From contig JAEBDY010000013.1 of the NCBI GenBank assembly GCA_049997955.1, positions 186,001-250,000 on the forward strand: 64,000 nucleotides of DNA, read 5' to 3'. The translations under genes were made by a program, and so were the position numbers. Positions within the stretch are counted from its first letter, which is position 1. The number at the start of each line of letters is the position of its first letter. The DNA comes from Umezawaea sp049997955. Lineage in GTDB: Bacteria; Actinomycetota; Actinomycetes; Mycobacteriales; Pseudonocardiaceae. The notes under the pieces are model-generated. The model was given only the letters and a program-made list of their open reading frames with translations. It made no database searches and was not told the origin of the DNA. Shown here piece by piece: positions 53,717 through 62,936 of this stretch.

Positions 53717-53800
53717 GCGTTCAGCTTGAGGCCTCGATGTCCGTTTTTGATCCGTACCTCTACTCATCGCTGATGACGATGTGGTCACCGAGCCGAATCG

Positions 53801-53917
53801 ATGGGCTTGGTGAACGTCCGAGGTGCGGTCGGCGTGCGGCTCGCGGTGGTCCACCAGGAGTTGACGCTCGTGCCGGAGCTGTCGGTCGCGGAGGACCTGG
53901 CAGAGTTCGAGGAGTGA
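53801..53917 (+). pseudogene. Remnant of a sugar ABC transporter ATPase (rbsA-like)
   Basis: A 38-codon frame ends with RLAVVHQELTLVPELSVAED, the Q-loop region of RbsA/MglA-type ATPases, then LAEFEE and a stop. Walker A, signature and Walker B are all missing. Its stop overlaps the rbsK GTG (GTGA), so the old coupling to ribokinase is kept. Confidence 0.7.
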
Positions 53918-54774
53918 CCTCGGTACTGGTACTCGGATCGGCCAACGCGGACCTCGTCGTGGAGGTCGCCAGGCGACCCGGCGGCGGTGAGACCGTGCTG
54001 GGGGGCGACACCGTCGTCATGCCCGGCGGCAAGGGCGCGAACACCGCCGTCGCCGCGGCCCGCGTCGGCGGTTCGGTCGACCTGCTCGCCGCGGTCGGTT
54101 CGGACCAGTACGGCGACCTGCTGCGCTCCTCGCTGGCCTCGTCGGGGGTGCGCACGGCGTTCGTGCGCACGTCCGACCGGCCGACCGGGATCGCCTACAT
54201 CACCGTGACGCCGGACGGCGAGAACTCGATCGTCGTGGCGCCCGGCGCGAACGGCGACGTGGCGCCGTCCGACGTGGACGGCGTGCCGCCGGACGGCGTC
54301 GCGGTGCTGGTGTGCTCGCTGGAGGTCCCGGTGCCGACCGTCGAACACGGGGTGGCCTGGGCGGCGGGCCACGGCATCCGGCCGGTGCTCAACCTGTCGC
54401 CGGTCGCCCCGCTGTCGCCGTCGACGCTGGCGCTGCTCGACCCGCTGATCGTCAACGAGCACGAGGCCGCCCAGCTCGCGCCGACGTTCGAGGCGCTGCT
54501 CGACCTGGGCCCGCGTTCGGCCGTGGTCACGCTCGGCGCGCGCGGAGCGGCCGTGGTCACGCGGGACGGCGTGGTCGAGGTGCCCGCTCCCGCCGTGGCG
54601 CCGGTCGACACGACCGGTGCCGGCGACGCCTTCGCCGGAGCGCTCGCCGCGCGGCTCGCGGCGGGCGACCAGCTCGTGGACGCCGCCCGGTACGCGGCGC
54701 GCGTGGCCGCGACCTCGGTGACCGGGCCGGGAGCCCAGCCGTCGTACCCGCTCGCCGCCGACGTGCTGCCGTGA
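53914..54774 (+). CDS. rbsK: Ribokinase
   Basis: 286 aa PfkB-family kinase; phosphorylates ribose at O5. N-terminal LGSANADLVVEVARRPGGGE, the substrate motif GGKGANTAVAAARVGG, and the C-terminal DTTGAGDAFAGALAARL with catalytic D238. Length and motifs are complete, so it looks functional. It is flanked by remnants of rbsA and rbsD and is the only intact part of the former ribose locus. GTG 53914 overlaps the rbsA remnant and its stop overlaps the rbsD remnant. Confidence 0.92.
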   Translation: MTSVLVLGSANADLVVEVARRPGGGETVLGGDTVVMPGGKGANTAVAAARVGGSVDLLAAVGSDQYGDLLRSSLASSGVRTAFVRTSDRPTGIAYITVTPDGENSIVVAPGANGDVAPSDVDGVPPDGVAVLVCSLEVPVPTVEHGVAWAAGHGIRPVLNLSPVAPLSPSTLALLDPLIVNEHEAAQLAPTFEALLDLGPRSAVVTLGARGAAVVTRDGVVEVPAPAVAPVDTTGAGDAFAGALAARLAAGDQLVDAARYAARVAATSVTGPGAQPSYPLAADVLP

Positions 54775-54985
54775 AGCGGTCGGGCATCCCGTCGGTGGTG
54801 GCGGACCGCGGCCTGCCGATCCCGCCGGGTCCGACCGTCGACCTGGCGTTCACCTTCGGTGCGCCGTTCCCGGACGTGCCAACGGGTGCCTCCGTGCCCG
54901 GCTGATCGTCGGCACCGGCGAGGCCACGCCGTTCGCGGACGTGCTGCGCTGCGGCGTTCTGTTCCGACGACGTTTCAACAGCTGA
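54771..54985 (+). pseudogene. rbsD: D-ribose pyranase remnant (rbsD), deleted and frameshifted
   Basis: The first frame (54771-54905) gives a KRSGI start and then VVADRGLPIPPGPTVDLAF, both RbsD features joined by a deletion. A second frame (through 54985) continues with LRARLIVGTGEATPFADVL, the RbsD C-terminal motif. About 215 bp remain of the usual 390, with a frame change between them. Confidence 0.75.
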
Positions 54986-55073
54986 TACCTGGCGAGGTCG
55001 GGCTCGGCCGTGTTGGCTGTCGGGCACCTGGTGTTCACGTCACACCGGGCGGAATCGCTGCCCACCCGAAGGG

Positions 55074-55089
55074 TATGGTCTAGACCATG
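55074..55089. promoter_or_regulatory. DasR-type operator (dre) over the ptsI start
   Basis: Core ATGGTCTAGACCAT (55075-55088) is a 14-bp perfect palindrome matching the TGGTCTAGACCA centre of dre sites, and it includes the first two bases of the ptsI ATG. Confidence 0.8.
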
Positions 55090-56718
55090 TCGAGCGCGCG
55101 CCTGAGCGGTGTCGGTGTCAGTTCCGGTCGGGCTTCCGGCCCCGTAGTCCGAGTCGCCGAACCCCTGGGCGAGCCTCCAGCCACTCCCGCGCCTGCCGAT
55201 GCCCCGGCCGAGGCCGCGCGCATCCGGCCCGCGGCCGACGTCGTGGTCGAGCGGCTGCTGGCCCGCGCCGCGACCGTCGACGGCGACGCGAAGGCGGTGC
55301 TGGAGACGACCGCCGCGATGGCGTCCGACCCGTCCCTGCTGTCCCAGGCCGAGAAGCTCGTGACCGACGAGTCGCTGCCCGCGGCCCGCGCGGTGCACCA
55401 GGCGGCGGGCGGCTTCATCACCATGCTCCAGGCCGCGGGCGGCTACATGGCCGAACGCGCCCGCGACGTGCAGGACGTCCGCGACCGCCTGGTCGCCGAA
55501 CTCCTCGGCCTCGCCGCACCCGGCGTGCCCGACCTGGCCGGGCCCAGCGTGCTCGTCGCCCGCGACCTCGCCCCCGCCGACACCGCGGGCCTCGACCCGA
55601 CCAAGGTGCTCGCGCTGGTGACCGAGGAAGGCGGGCCCACCTCGCACACCGCGATCCTCGCCCGCTCGCTCGGCATCCCCGCCGTCGTCGCGTGCCGCGG
55701 GGTCCTCGCCCTCGACGTCGCCGCCCTCGCGGTCGACGGCGACACCGGTGACGTGCGCGAGTCCGACGGCACCGTCCTCGCCGCGGGCACCACCGGCAAG
55801 CCCACCTGGAACGGCGTCGGCATCCTGCGCGACGGCCACCGGGTCAAGGTCCTCGGCAACGTCGGCTCCCCCGCCGACGCGGCCGCCGCGGCAGCCGCGG
55901 GCGCTGAAGGCGTCGGCCTGTTCCGCACCGAGTTCTGCTTCCTGTCCGCCACCGAGGAACCGACGGTCGAGGAGCAGCGCAAGGCCTACGCGGCCGTGCT
56001 CACGCCGTTCGCGGGCAAGCCCGTGGTCGTCCGCACGCTCGACGCGGGCGCGGACAAGCCCCTCGCGTTCCTCGACCCGGAGCCCGAGCCGAACCCCGCG
56101 CTGGGCGTCCGCGGCGTGCGGGTGGCGTTCGACCGGCCCGAGATCATCGACCGCCAGCTCGAAGCCATCGCCCTCGCGGCGCAGGACAGCGGCGCGGAGG
56201 TGTCGGTCATGGCCCCCATGGTCGCGACCGCCGCCGAGGCCGAGTGGTTCGTGGAGCGCGCCCGTGCCGCGGGCATCGCACGGGCGGGCGTGATGATCGA
56301 GATCCCCGCCGCCGCGATGACCGCGCGCGAGATCGCCGCCGTGGTCGACTTCATGTCGATCGGCACGAACGACCTGGCGCAGTACCTCTTCGCGGCGGAC
56401 CGCCAGGTCGGCGCCGTGGCCGCGCTCAACGACCCGTGGCAGCCCGCGCTGATCCGGCTGATCAAGCTCGTCGGCGAGGTCGGCGTCGAGACCGGCACCC
56501 CGGTCGGCGTGTGCGGCGAGGCCGCGGCCGACCCGTTGCTCGCGTGCGTGCTCACCGGCATGGGCGTGACCAGCCTGTCGATGAACCACACCGCGCTCGC
56601 GGGCGTCGGCGCGAAGCTGGCCGTCACCAGCCTCGACGTGTGCCAGCTCGCCGCCCGCGGCGCACTCGGCGCGCACGACCCGGCGTCAGCCAAGGTCGCG
56701 GCCAGGGCTCCCCACTAG
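55087..56718 (+). CDS. ptsI: Phosphoenolpyruvate-protein phosphotransferase (PTS enzyme I)
   Basis: 543 aa. Takes phosphate from PEP and passes it to HPr. The phospho-His is H187 in EEGGPTSHTAILARS. The PEP-binding C-domain has GVGLFRTEFCFLS, VVVRTLDAGADKPL and the SIGTNDLAQYLFAADR motif, with the active Cys in PVGVCGEAAADP. Length is slightly short but complete. A DasR-type operator overlaps the start, which would tie expression to N-acetylglucosamine metabolism, as for ptsI in Streptomyces. HPr and EII genes are not in the window. Confidence 0.95.
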   Translation: MSSARLSGVGVSSGRASGPVVRVAEPLGEPPATPAPADAPAEAARIRPAADVVVERLLARAATVDGDAKAVLETTAAMASDPSLLSQAEKLVTDESLPAARAVHQAAGGFITMLQAAGGYMAERARDVQDVRDRLVAELLGLAAPGVPDLAGPSVLVARDLAPADTAGLDPTKVLALVTEEGGPTSHTAILARSLGIPAVVACRGVLALDVAALAVDGDTGDVRESDGTVLAAGTTGKPTWNGVGILRDGHRVKVLGNVGSPADAAAAAAAGAEGVGLFRTEFCFLSATEEPTVEEQRKAYAAVLTPFAGKPVVVRTLDAGADKPLAFLDPEPEPNPALGVRGVRVAFDRPEIIDRQLEAIALAAQDSGAEVSVMAPMVATAAEAEWFVERARAAGIARAGVMIEIPAAAMTAREIAAVVDFMSIGTNDLAQYLFAADRQVGAVAALNDPWQPALIRLIKLVGEVGVETGTPVGVCGEAAADPLLACVLTGMGVTSLSMNHTALAGVGAKLAVTSLDVCQLAARGALGAHDPASAKVAARAPH

Positions 56719-57567
56719 GGCGGCCACCACGGCCTTGACCAGCGGGTGGCCCTCGCTGCCCTGGCGGGTCGCGGCGTAGACCCGGCGCAACGGCGGCGTC
56801 CCCCGCACCGGGACGACGATCGCGCCGGGCACGTCCGCGAGCGCGTTGCGCGGCACCAGCGCGACCCCCGCGCCGGCCGCGACCAGCGCGACCACGGCCC
56901 GGAAGTCGTCGGACGTGTGCACGATCCGCGCGTGCGGCAGGGCCACCGTGACGACGTCGCGGCACGGGTTGCCGGGCAGCGGGGCCACCCAGTCGTCGTC
57001 GGCGAGGTCGCGCACGTCGATGGTGGTCCGCTCGGCCAACCGGTGGTCGGCGGGCACCACGACGTCGAACGGCTCGGCGTACAGCGGGAACCGGGTCACC
57101 CGCACGTCGTCCGGCCGGTACTCCTCGGTGATCGCCAGGTCGATCTCGCCGTCCAGCAGCAGCGGCAGGCTGGCGTGCCCTTCGACGTCGCGGACGACGA
57201 TCGTCAACTCCGGGGCCGTGCGCCGCAGTGCGGCGATGGCGGGTGCCACGACCTGGCTGATCGCCGACGCGAAACTGGCGATCTTCACCTGCCCGGCGGT
57301 CCCCTCGGCGAACGACGCCAGCGACGCCCGCGCCCGTTCCAGCTCGGCGGCGACCGCGTTGGCGTGGCCGACCAGCAGTTCGCCAGCGGCGGTCAACGAC
57401 ACCCGCCGTCCCCGCCTGCGCAGCAGTTCCTGGCCGGTTTCGGCCTCCAGCGCGGTGAGCTGCTGGGAGACCGCGGACGGGGTCAGGTGCAGGGCTTTGC
57501 CTGCCGCCGTCACGGTGCCGTGGTCGGCTAGGGCGCGCAGGACCGGGAGCCGTCTGGGGTCGATCAC
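56686..57567 (-). CDS. LysR-family transcriptional regulator
   Basis: 293 aa. N-terminal winged helix (1-60) with LRALADHGTVTAAGKALHLT and SAVSQQLTALEAETG, then the periplasmic-binding-protein-like effector domain (90-290). The C-terminal 11 codons overlap ptsI on the opposite strand. It stands 343 bp downstream of kbl, same strand; whether it controls tdh-kbl or ptsI cannot be decided. GTG start. Confidence 0.92.
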   Translation of the reverse strand: MIDPRRLPVLRALADHGTVTAAGKALHLTPSAVSQQLTALEAETGQELLRRRGRRVSLTAAGELLVGHANAVAAELERARASLASFAEGTAGQVKIASFASAISQVVAPAIAALRRTAPELTIVVRDVEGHASLPLLLDGEIDLAITEEYRPDDVRVTRFPLYAEPFDVVVPADHRLAERTTIDVRDLADDDWVAPLPGNPCRDVVTVALPHARIVHTSDDFRAVVALVAAGAGVALVPRNALADVPGAIVVPVRGTPPLRRVYAATRQGSEGHPLVKAVVAALVGSPGRDLG

Positions 57568-57622
57568 GTGCTCATGGTGCCCTGGGTGGGGGTTCGTGCT
57601 TCGGGTGGTGTTCTCGGTGGTG

Positions 57623-57697
57623 TCCGGGCTGAGGGTGGCGTTCCGGACGAGGGTGGGGTCCGGACGAGGGTGGGTCCAGGCGGAGAGTGGGGTCCGG
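57623..57697. repeat. Tandem repeat, four units of about 17 bp
   Basis: Units start at 57623, 57642, 57659 and 57675 with the pattern TCCGGACGAGGGTGGGG. Confidence 0.7.
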
Positions 57698-57713
57698 CCT
57701 CACCCCGGTCGCG

Positions 57714-57806
57714 GATTGTTTCGATGGCCCTTCCGCTTTGTCAAGGCGGGAAAGATGCCTTGACAAAGCGGAAGGGCCATGAAGGGCGCTCGGGATCGGG
57801 GTGAGG
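57714..57806. repeat. Hairpin repeat, copy 2 (24-bp perfect stem)
   Basis: Arms 57724-57747 and 57757-57780 are exact reverse complements around the loop GGGAAAGAT (57748-57756). Versus copy 1, the stem differs at four positions, each matched by the complementary change in the other arm. Confidence 0.88.
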
Positions 57807-57910
57807 CCGGGGACTGGGTTCGGAAGGACGCCTTGCCCTGGTTGGTCCTGTTCGGGATTGGGCCGGGGGCGGTTTGTTGGGTGGTGCTTGTGGGGTGGTG
57901 GTGAAGTGCT

Positions 57911-59088
<1,178 letters not shown>

Positions 59089-59089
<1 letters not shown>

Positions 59090-60120
59090 CAGGCCTCCGT
59101 CCAGTCGAGCACGACCTTGCCGCACTTGCCTTCACGAGCTGTCGCGAACGCTTGCGCGTGGTCGCGGTAGCCGAACTTGTGGGTGATCACCGGGGTCAGG
59201 TCGAGGCCGCGCTGGAGCAGCACGGACATCGAGTACCAGGTCTCGAACATCTCCCGGCCGTAGATGCCCTTGACGTGCAGCATCTTCAGCACGACGCTGC
59301 TCCAGTCGACCGCGAACTCCTCCGCGGGCAGGCCGAGCATCGCGATGCGGCCGCCGTGCGCCATGTTGGCGATCATGTCCTGCATCGCGACGGGCTTGCC
59401 GGACATCTCCATGCCGACGTCGAAGCCCTCGGACATGCCGAGTTCGGCCTGCGCGTCGGCGATGGTGGCCGTGGCGACGTTGAGCGCCAGGTCGACGCCG
59501 ACCTTGCGGGCGATGTCCAGGCGGTGCTCGCTGACGTCGGTGATCACGACGTTGCGCGCGCCTGCGTGCTTCGCGACGGCGGCGGCCATGATGCCGATCG
59601 GGCCCGCGCCGGTGATCAGCACGTCCTCGCCGATGACCGGGAACGACAGCGCGGTGTGCACGGCGTTGCCGAACGGGTCGAAGATCGCGGCCACGTCCAG
59701 GTCGACCCTGTTGCGGTGCACCCAGGCGTTCTCCTGCGGCAGCACCGCGTACTGGGCGAACGCGCCGTCGACGTGCACGCCGAGGCCGCGGGTGTTCGCG
59801 CACAGGTGCCGTCGGCCCGCCTTGCAGTTGCGGCACGTGCCGCAGACCAGGTGGCCCTCGCCGGAGACCAAGTCGCCGACCCGGACCCCGTTGACGGCCC
59901 CACCGATCTCGACGACCTCGCCGACGAACTCGTGGCCGAGGACCAGCGGCGCTTCGACGTTGCGCGCGGCCCAGTCGTCCCACGAGTCGATGTGCAGATC
60001 GGTGCCGCAGATGCCGGTCCGGAGGACCCGGACCACCACGTCACCGGGGCCCGCGACGGGGTCCGGGACGTCGAGGAGTTCGAGTCCCGGCCCGGCGGCC
60101 ACCTTGACCAGTGCCTTCAT
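59089..60120 (-). CDS. tdh: L-threonine 3-dehydrogenase
   Basis: 343 aa zinc-dependent medium-chain dehydrogenase; oxidises threonine to 2-amino-3-oxobutyrate for kbl. Catalytic zinc region GICGTDLHIDSWDDWA and LGHEFVGEVVEIG, structural-zinc cysteines in CGTCRNCKAGRRHLC, and nucleotide-binding GAGPIGIMAAAVAKHAGA. ATG 60120 gives the usual length; a GTG at 60135 is the alternative. tdh-kbl form a two-gene operon. Confidence 0.95.
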
Positions 60121-60179
60121 GACGCGCAGTGTCACCCGTTCCCGTTGTGCAGTCCATCAGGACTTCCTGCAATCCCTTG

Positions 60180-61631
60180 TTAGCCCTTCTTCACAAGGGC
60201 GGCGCGCGCGATGTTGCGGACCATGCCCCCGAAGACGATCCCGTGGAACGGCCACACCAGCCACCAGTAGACGTGCCCCGCCAGCCCCTTCGGCACGAAC
60301 ACCGCGCGCTGCCGGTAAGTGGAACCTCCCCCGTCGGACGGCGCCACCCGGAGTTCCAACCACGCGAGGCCGGGCACCTTCATCTCCGCGCGCAGCCGCA
60401 GCAGGCTGCCGCGCTCGATCTCCTCGACCCGCCACCAGTCGAGCGCCTCGCCGACGTGCAGCCGCCGCGGGTCGCGCCTGCCGCGCCGCAGCCCGACCCC
60501 GCCGACGGCCCGGTCCAGCCAGCCGCGCACGGTCCAGGCCAGCGGGAACGAGTACCAGCCCTGCTCGCCGCCGATGCTCTCGACGACCTCCCACATGCGC
60601 TCCGGCGACGCCTCGGTGCGCTGCTCGCGGTCGTCGGAGTACACCGAGCCGCCGGACCAGTCGGGGTCGCTCGGCAGCGGATCGGACGGCGCTCCTGGCA
60701 GCGACGCCCCCGACCAGCGGGTCTCCACGTCGGCGTCGCGGACCTTCGTCAGCGCCAGTTCGACGGCGCGGGCGTACCCGGTGTTCTCGCCCGGCAGGAG
60801 TTCGAGGACGTCGTGCTCGCGGCACACCACCTCGTGCACCAGCGACTCGATCAGCGGCGCCGCGATCGACTTCGGCACGGGCGTGACCACGTTGACCCAG
60901 TGCGACGACAGGCGCGGGGTGAGGAACGGGACCGGCAGCACCCGGCGCTTGCGCAGCCCCGCGACCCCGGCGTAGCCCAGCATCATGTCCAGGTACGTCA
61001 GCACGTCCGGGCCGCCGACGTCGAACGTCCGGTTCACGTCCGCCGGCAGGCCGACGGAGTCGACCAGGTACCGCAGCACGTCCCGCACGGCGATGGGCTG
61101 GATCCTGTTGTGCACCCACCGCGGGGTGACCATCACCGGCAGCCGTTCGGTCAGGTACCGGAGCATCTCGAAGCTGGCCGACCCGGACCCGATGATCACC
61201 GCTGCCTGGAGCACCACCGCGGGCACACCGCTCTTGAGGAACGTCTCGCCGACCTCGGCGCGCGACGCGAGGTGCGGCGACAGCTCGACGCCTGGCGGGT
61301 GCAGCCCGCCCAGGTAGACGATCCGGCCGACGCCCGCCTCCTCGGCGGCCTCGGCCGTGTTCTTGGCGGCCCGGCGGTCGGCGTCGGCGAAGTCACGGCC
61401 GTTCAGCGAGTGCACCAGGTAGTGCACGACGTCCACGCCGACCATCGCGGGCTGGAGCGTCGGCGCGTCCAGCACGTCGCCGCGCACGACCTCGACGCGG
61501 TCGATCCACGGCACGTCCCGCAGCTTGCCCGGATCGCGCACCAGGCAGCGGACCTCGTGGCCCTCCGCGAGCAGCCGTGGGACGAGTCTTCCGCCGAGGT
61601 AGCCGGTCGCACCGGTGACGAGGCAACGCAT
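60180..61631 (-). CDS. SDR-family oxidoreductase fused to DUF2867
   Basis: 483 aa. Residues 1-290 form an NAD(P)-binding extended/atypical SDR (TGATGYLGGRLVPRLLAEGH, then YLVHSLNGRDFADADRRAA). Residues about 310-483 are a DUF2867 domain with a SRPBCC-like look (ASPERMWEVVESIGG, WFSL-type WYSFPLAW). This fusion is known in actinobacteria, substrate unknown. A preceding in-frame GTG is possible. It is followed by tdh after 60 bp. Confidence 0.88.
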   Translation of the reverse strand: MRCLVTGATGYLGGRLVPRLLAEGHEVRCLVRDPGKLRDVPWIDRVEVVRGDVLDAPTLQPAMVGVDVVHYLVHSLNGRDFADADRRAAKNTAEAAEEAGVGRIVYLGGLHPPGVELSPHLASRAEVGETFLKSGVPAVVLQAAVIIGSGSASFEMLRYLTERLPVMVTPRWVHNRIQPIAVRDVLRYLVDSVGLPADVNRTFDVGGPDVLTYLDMMLGYAGVAGLRKRRVLPVPFLTPRLSSHWVNVVTPVPKSIAAPLIESLVHEVVCREHDVLELLPGENTGYARAVELALTKVRDADVETRWSGASLPGAPSDPLPSDPDWSGGSVYSDDREQRTEASPERMWEVVESIGGEQGWYSFPLAWTVRGWLDRAVGGVGLRRGRRDPRRLHVGEALDWWRVEEIERGSLLRLRAEMKVPGLAWLELRVAPSDGGGSTYRQRAVFVPKGLAGHVYWWLVWPFHGIVFGGMVRNIARAALVKKG

Positions 61632-61667
61632 CACCCGATCCTGCGGTCGGACAGCCGACTCCGCAGA

Positions 61668-62279
61668 TCAGGCCTTGCGCACCCGGAACCCCGGCATCCG
61701 CACGAGGTACGAGCCGACGCGGACCATCCGGACCCGCTTGATCTGCACCGAACCCGCGCGCACCGCACCGGTCATCACGAAGTGCGGCCGCCCGTTGCCG
61801 ATGCCCACCTTGTCGGTCACGCTGCCCGCGGCCATCTCGATCTCCTCGGTGTTCACCGTGGCGCCCTCGGGCAGCAGGATCGACACCGACCCCGCCGTCA
61901 CGTCCAGCTCGATCGACACCACCGCGTGCGGGATGTCGGCCTCGGAGAAGTCGAGGTCGGTCGACCCCATCCGGTTGCGCACCACCAGTTCGCGCGGCAC
62001 CACCCACTGCCCCTTGCGGGTCACCGTCGACATGGTGTTCTTGATCTCGACCCGGTCCTTCGGCACGACCGCCTTGGGCGCGAGTTCGTTGTGCGTCATG
62101 CCGGGCAGGTCGACCAGCACCGCGTTCAGCTCCCCGCGGGTCTTCGCCACCAGCGCGACGTCGGTGCGGGAGGAGAACTCGTCCAACGTGATCAGGCCCT
62201 GGCCGATGGCCTTCTGCAGCAGGCCGATCACGTGCTCCCGCTCGGCGTCCGAGACCCGGAAGTCCTTGGGATCGGTCAT
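61668..62279 (-). CDS. DUF1707 (SHOCT-like) protein with LiaF-type C-terminal domain
   Basis: 203 aa soluble protein. N-terminal DUF1707 domain (about 5-58) with RVSDAEREHVIGLLQKAIGQ and LDEFSSRTDVALVAKTRGEL. The C-terminal part (about 80-195) has beta-rich repeats of the LiaF/cell-wall-stress type. It lies 3 bp after the response regulator stop, so it is co-transcribed with the two-component pair and may modulate its signal. No catalytic residues seen. Confidence 0.82.
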   Translation of the reverse strand: MTDPKDFRVSDAEREHVIGLLQKAIGQGLITLDEFSSRTDVALVAKTRGELNAVLVDLPGMTHNELAPKAVVPKDRVEIKNTMSTVTRKGQWVVPRELVVRNRMGSTDLDFSEADIPHAVVSIELDVTAGSVSILLPEGATVNTEEIEMAAGSVTDKVGIGNGRPHFVMTGAVRAGSVQIKRVRMVRVGSYLVRMPGFRVRKA

Positions 62280-62282
62280 GGT

Positions 62283-62936
62283 TCAGGCCTCCGGTTCGGC
62301 GTCGAGCCCGTGCTCGATCGCGTACCGGGCCAGCTCGACCCGGTTGTGCAGCTGCAGTTTCCGCAACGTCGACTGCACGTGGTTCTCCACAGTTCGGTGC
62401 GAGATCACCAGTCTGGTCGCGATCTGCCGCGCTGTCAGGCCTTTCGCCACAAGTCGAAGCACCTCGGTCTCCCGTTCGGTCAGCTGCGGCTTGTCCTCCT
62501 CGTCGGGGGTCGCGGCCATGCGGCGGTACTCGCCCAGCACCAGCCCGGCCAGCCCGGCGGTGAACACCGCGTCGCCGACGGCGGTCCGGTTGACCGCGTC
62601 CACGAGTTCCTCCGCCGACGCGGACTTCACCAGGTAGCCGGACGCGCCCGCCTTCACGGCCTGGAGGACGTCGTCGTGCTCGCCGCTCGCCGACAGCACC
62701 AGCACCCTGGTCGCGGGCAGCTCGCCGGTGATCATCGCGGTGGCGTCGACGCCGGACAGCTCGCCCAGGTTCAGGTCCATCAGCACCACGTCCGGCCGCA
62801 CCGCGCGGGCGATCCGCATCGCCGAGCCCGCGTCCGCCGCCGTCGCGACCACGTCGAACCCGCGTTCCGCCAGGTCCCTCGCCACGCCGTCGCGCCACAG
62901 CGGGTGGTCGTCGACCACCATCACCGAAACCGTCAC
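62283..62936 (-). CDS. NarL/LuxR-type response regulator (MacR-like)
   Basis: 217 aa. Receiver domain with acid pocket D9-D10 and phospho-acceptor D54 in VLMDLNLGELSG. LuxR-type HTH at about 150-205: LTERETEVLRLVAKGLTARQ and HRTVENHVQSTLRKLQLHNR. GTG 62936 overlaps the kinase stop (GTGA), as expected for a cognate pair. The MacRS system of Streptomyces, which acts in morphology, has this layout; naming here is by analogy. Confidence 0.92.
   Translation of the reverse strand: MTVSVMVVDDHPLWRDGVARDLAERGFDVVATAADAGSAMRIARAVRPDVVLMDLNLGELSGVDATAMITGELPATRVLVLSASGEHDDVLQAVKAGASGYLVKSASAEELVDAVNRTAVGDAVFTAGLAGLVLGEYRRMAATPDEEDKPQLTERETEVLRLVAKGLTARQIATRLVISHRTVENHVQSTLRKLQLHNRVELARYAIEHGLDAEPEA

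Larger units (their letters stand above)
57568..57910. other. 343-bp gap between LysR and kbl with repeats
   Basis: Holds four degenerate 16-19 bp tandem units (57623-57697) and hairpin repeat copy 2. No gene is visible. Confidence 0.6.
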
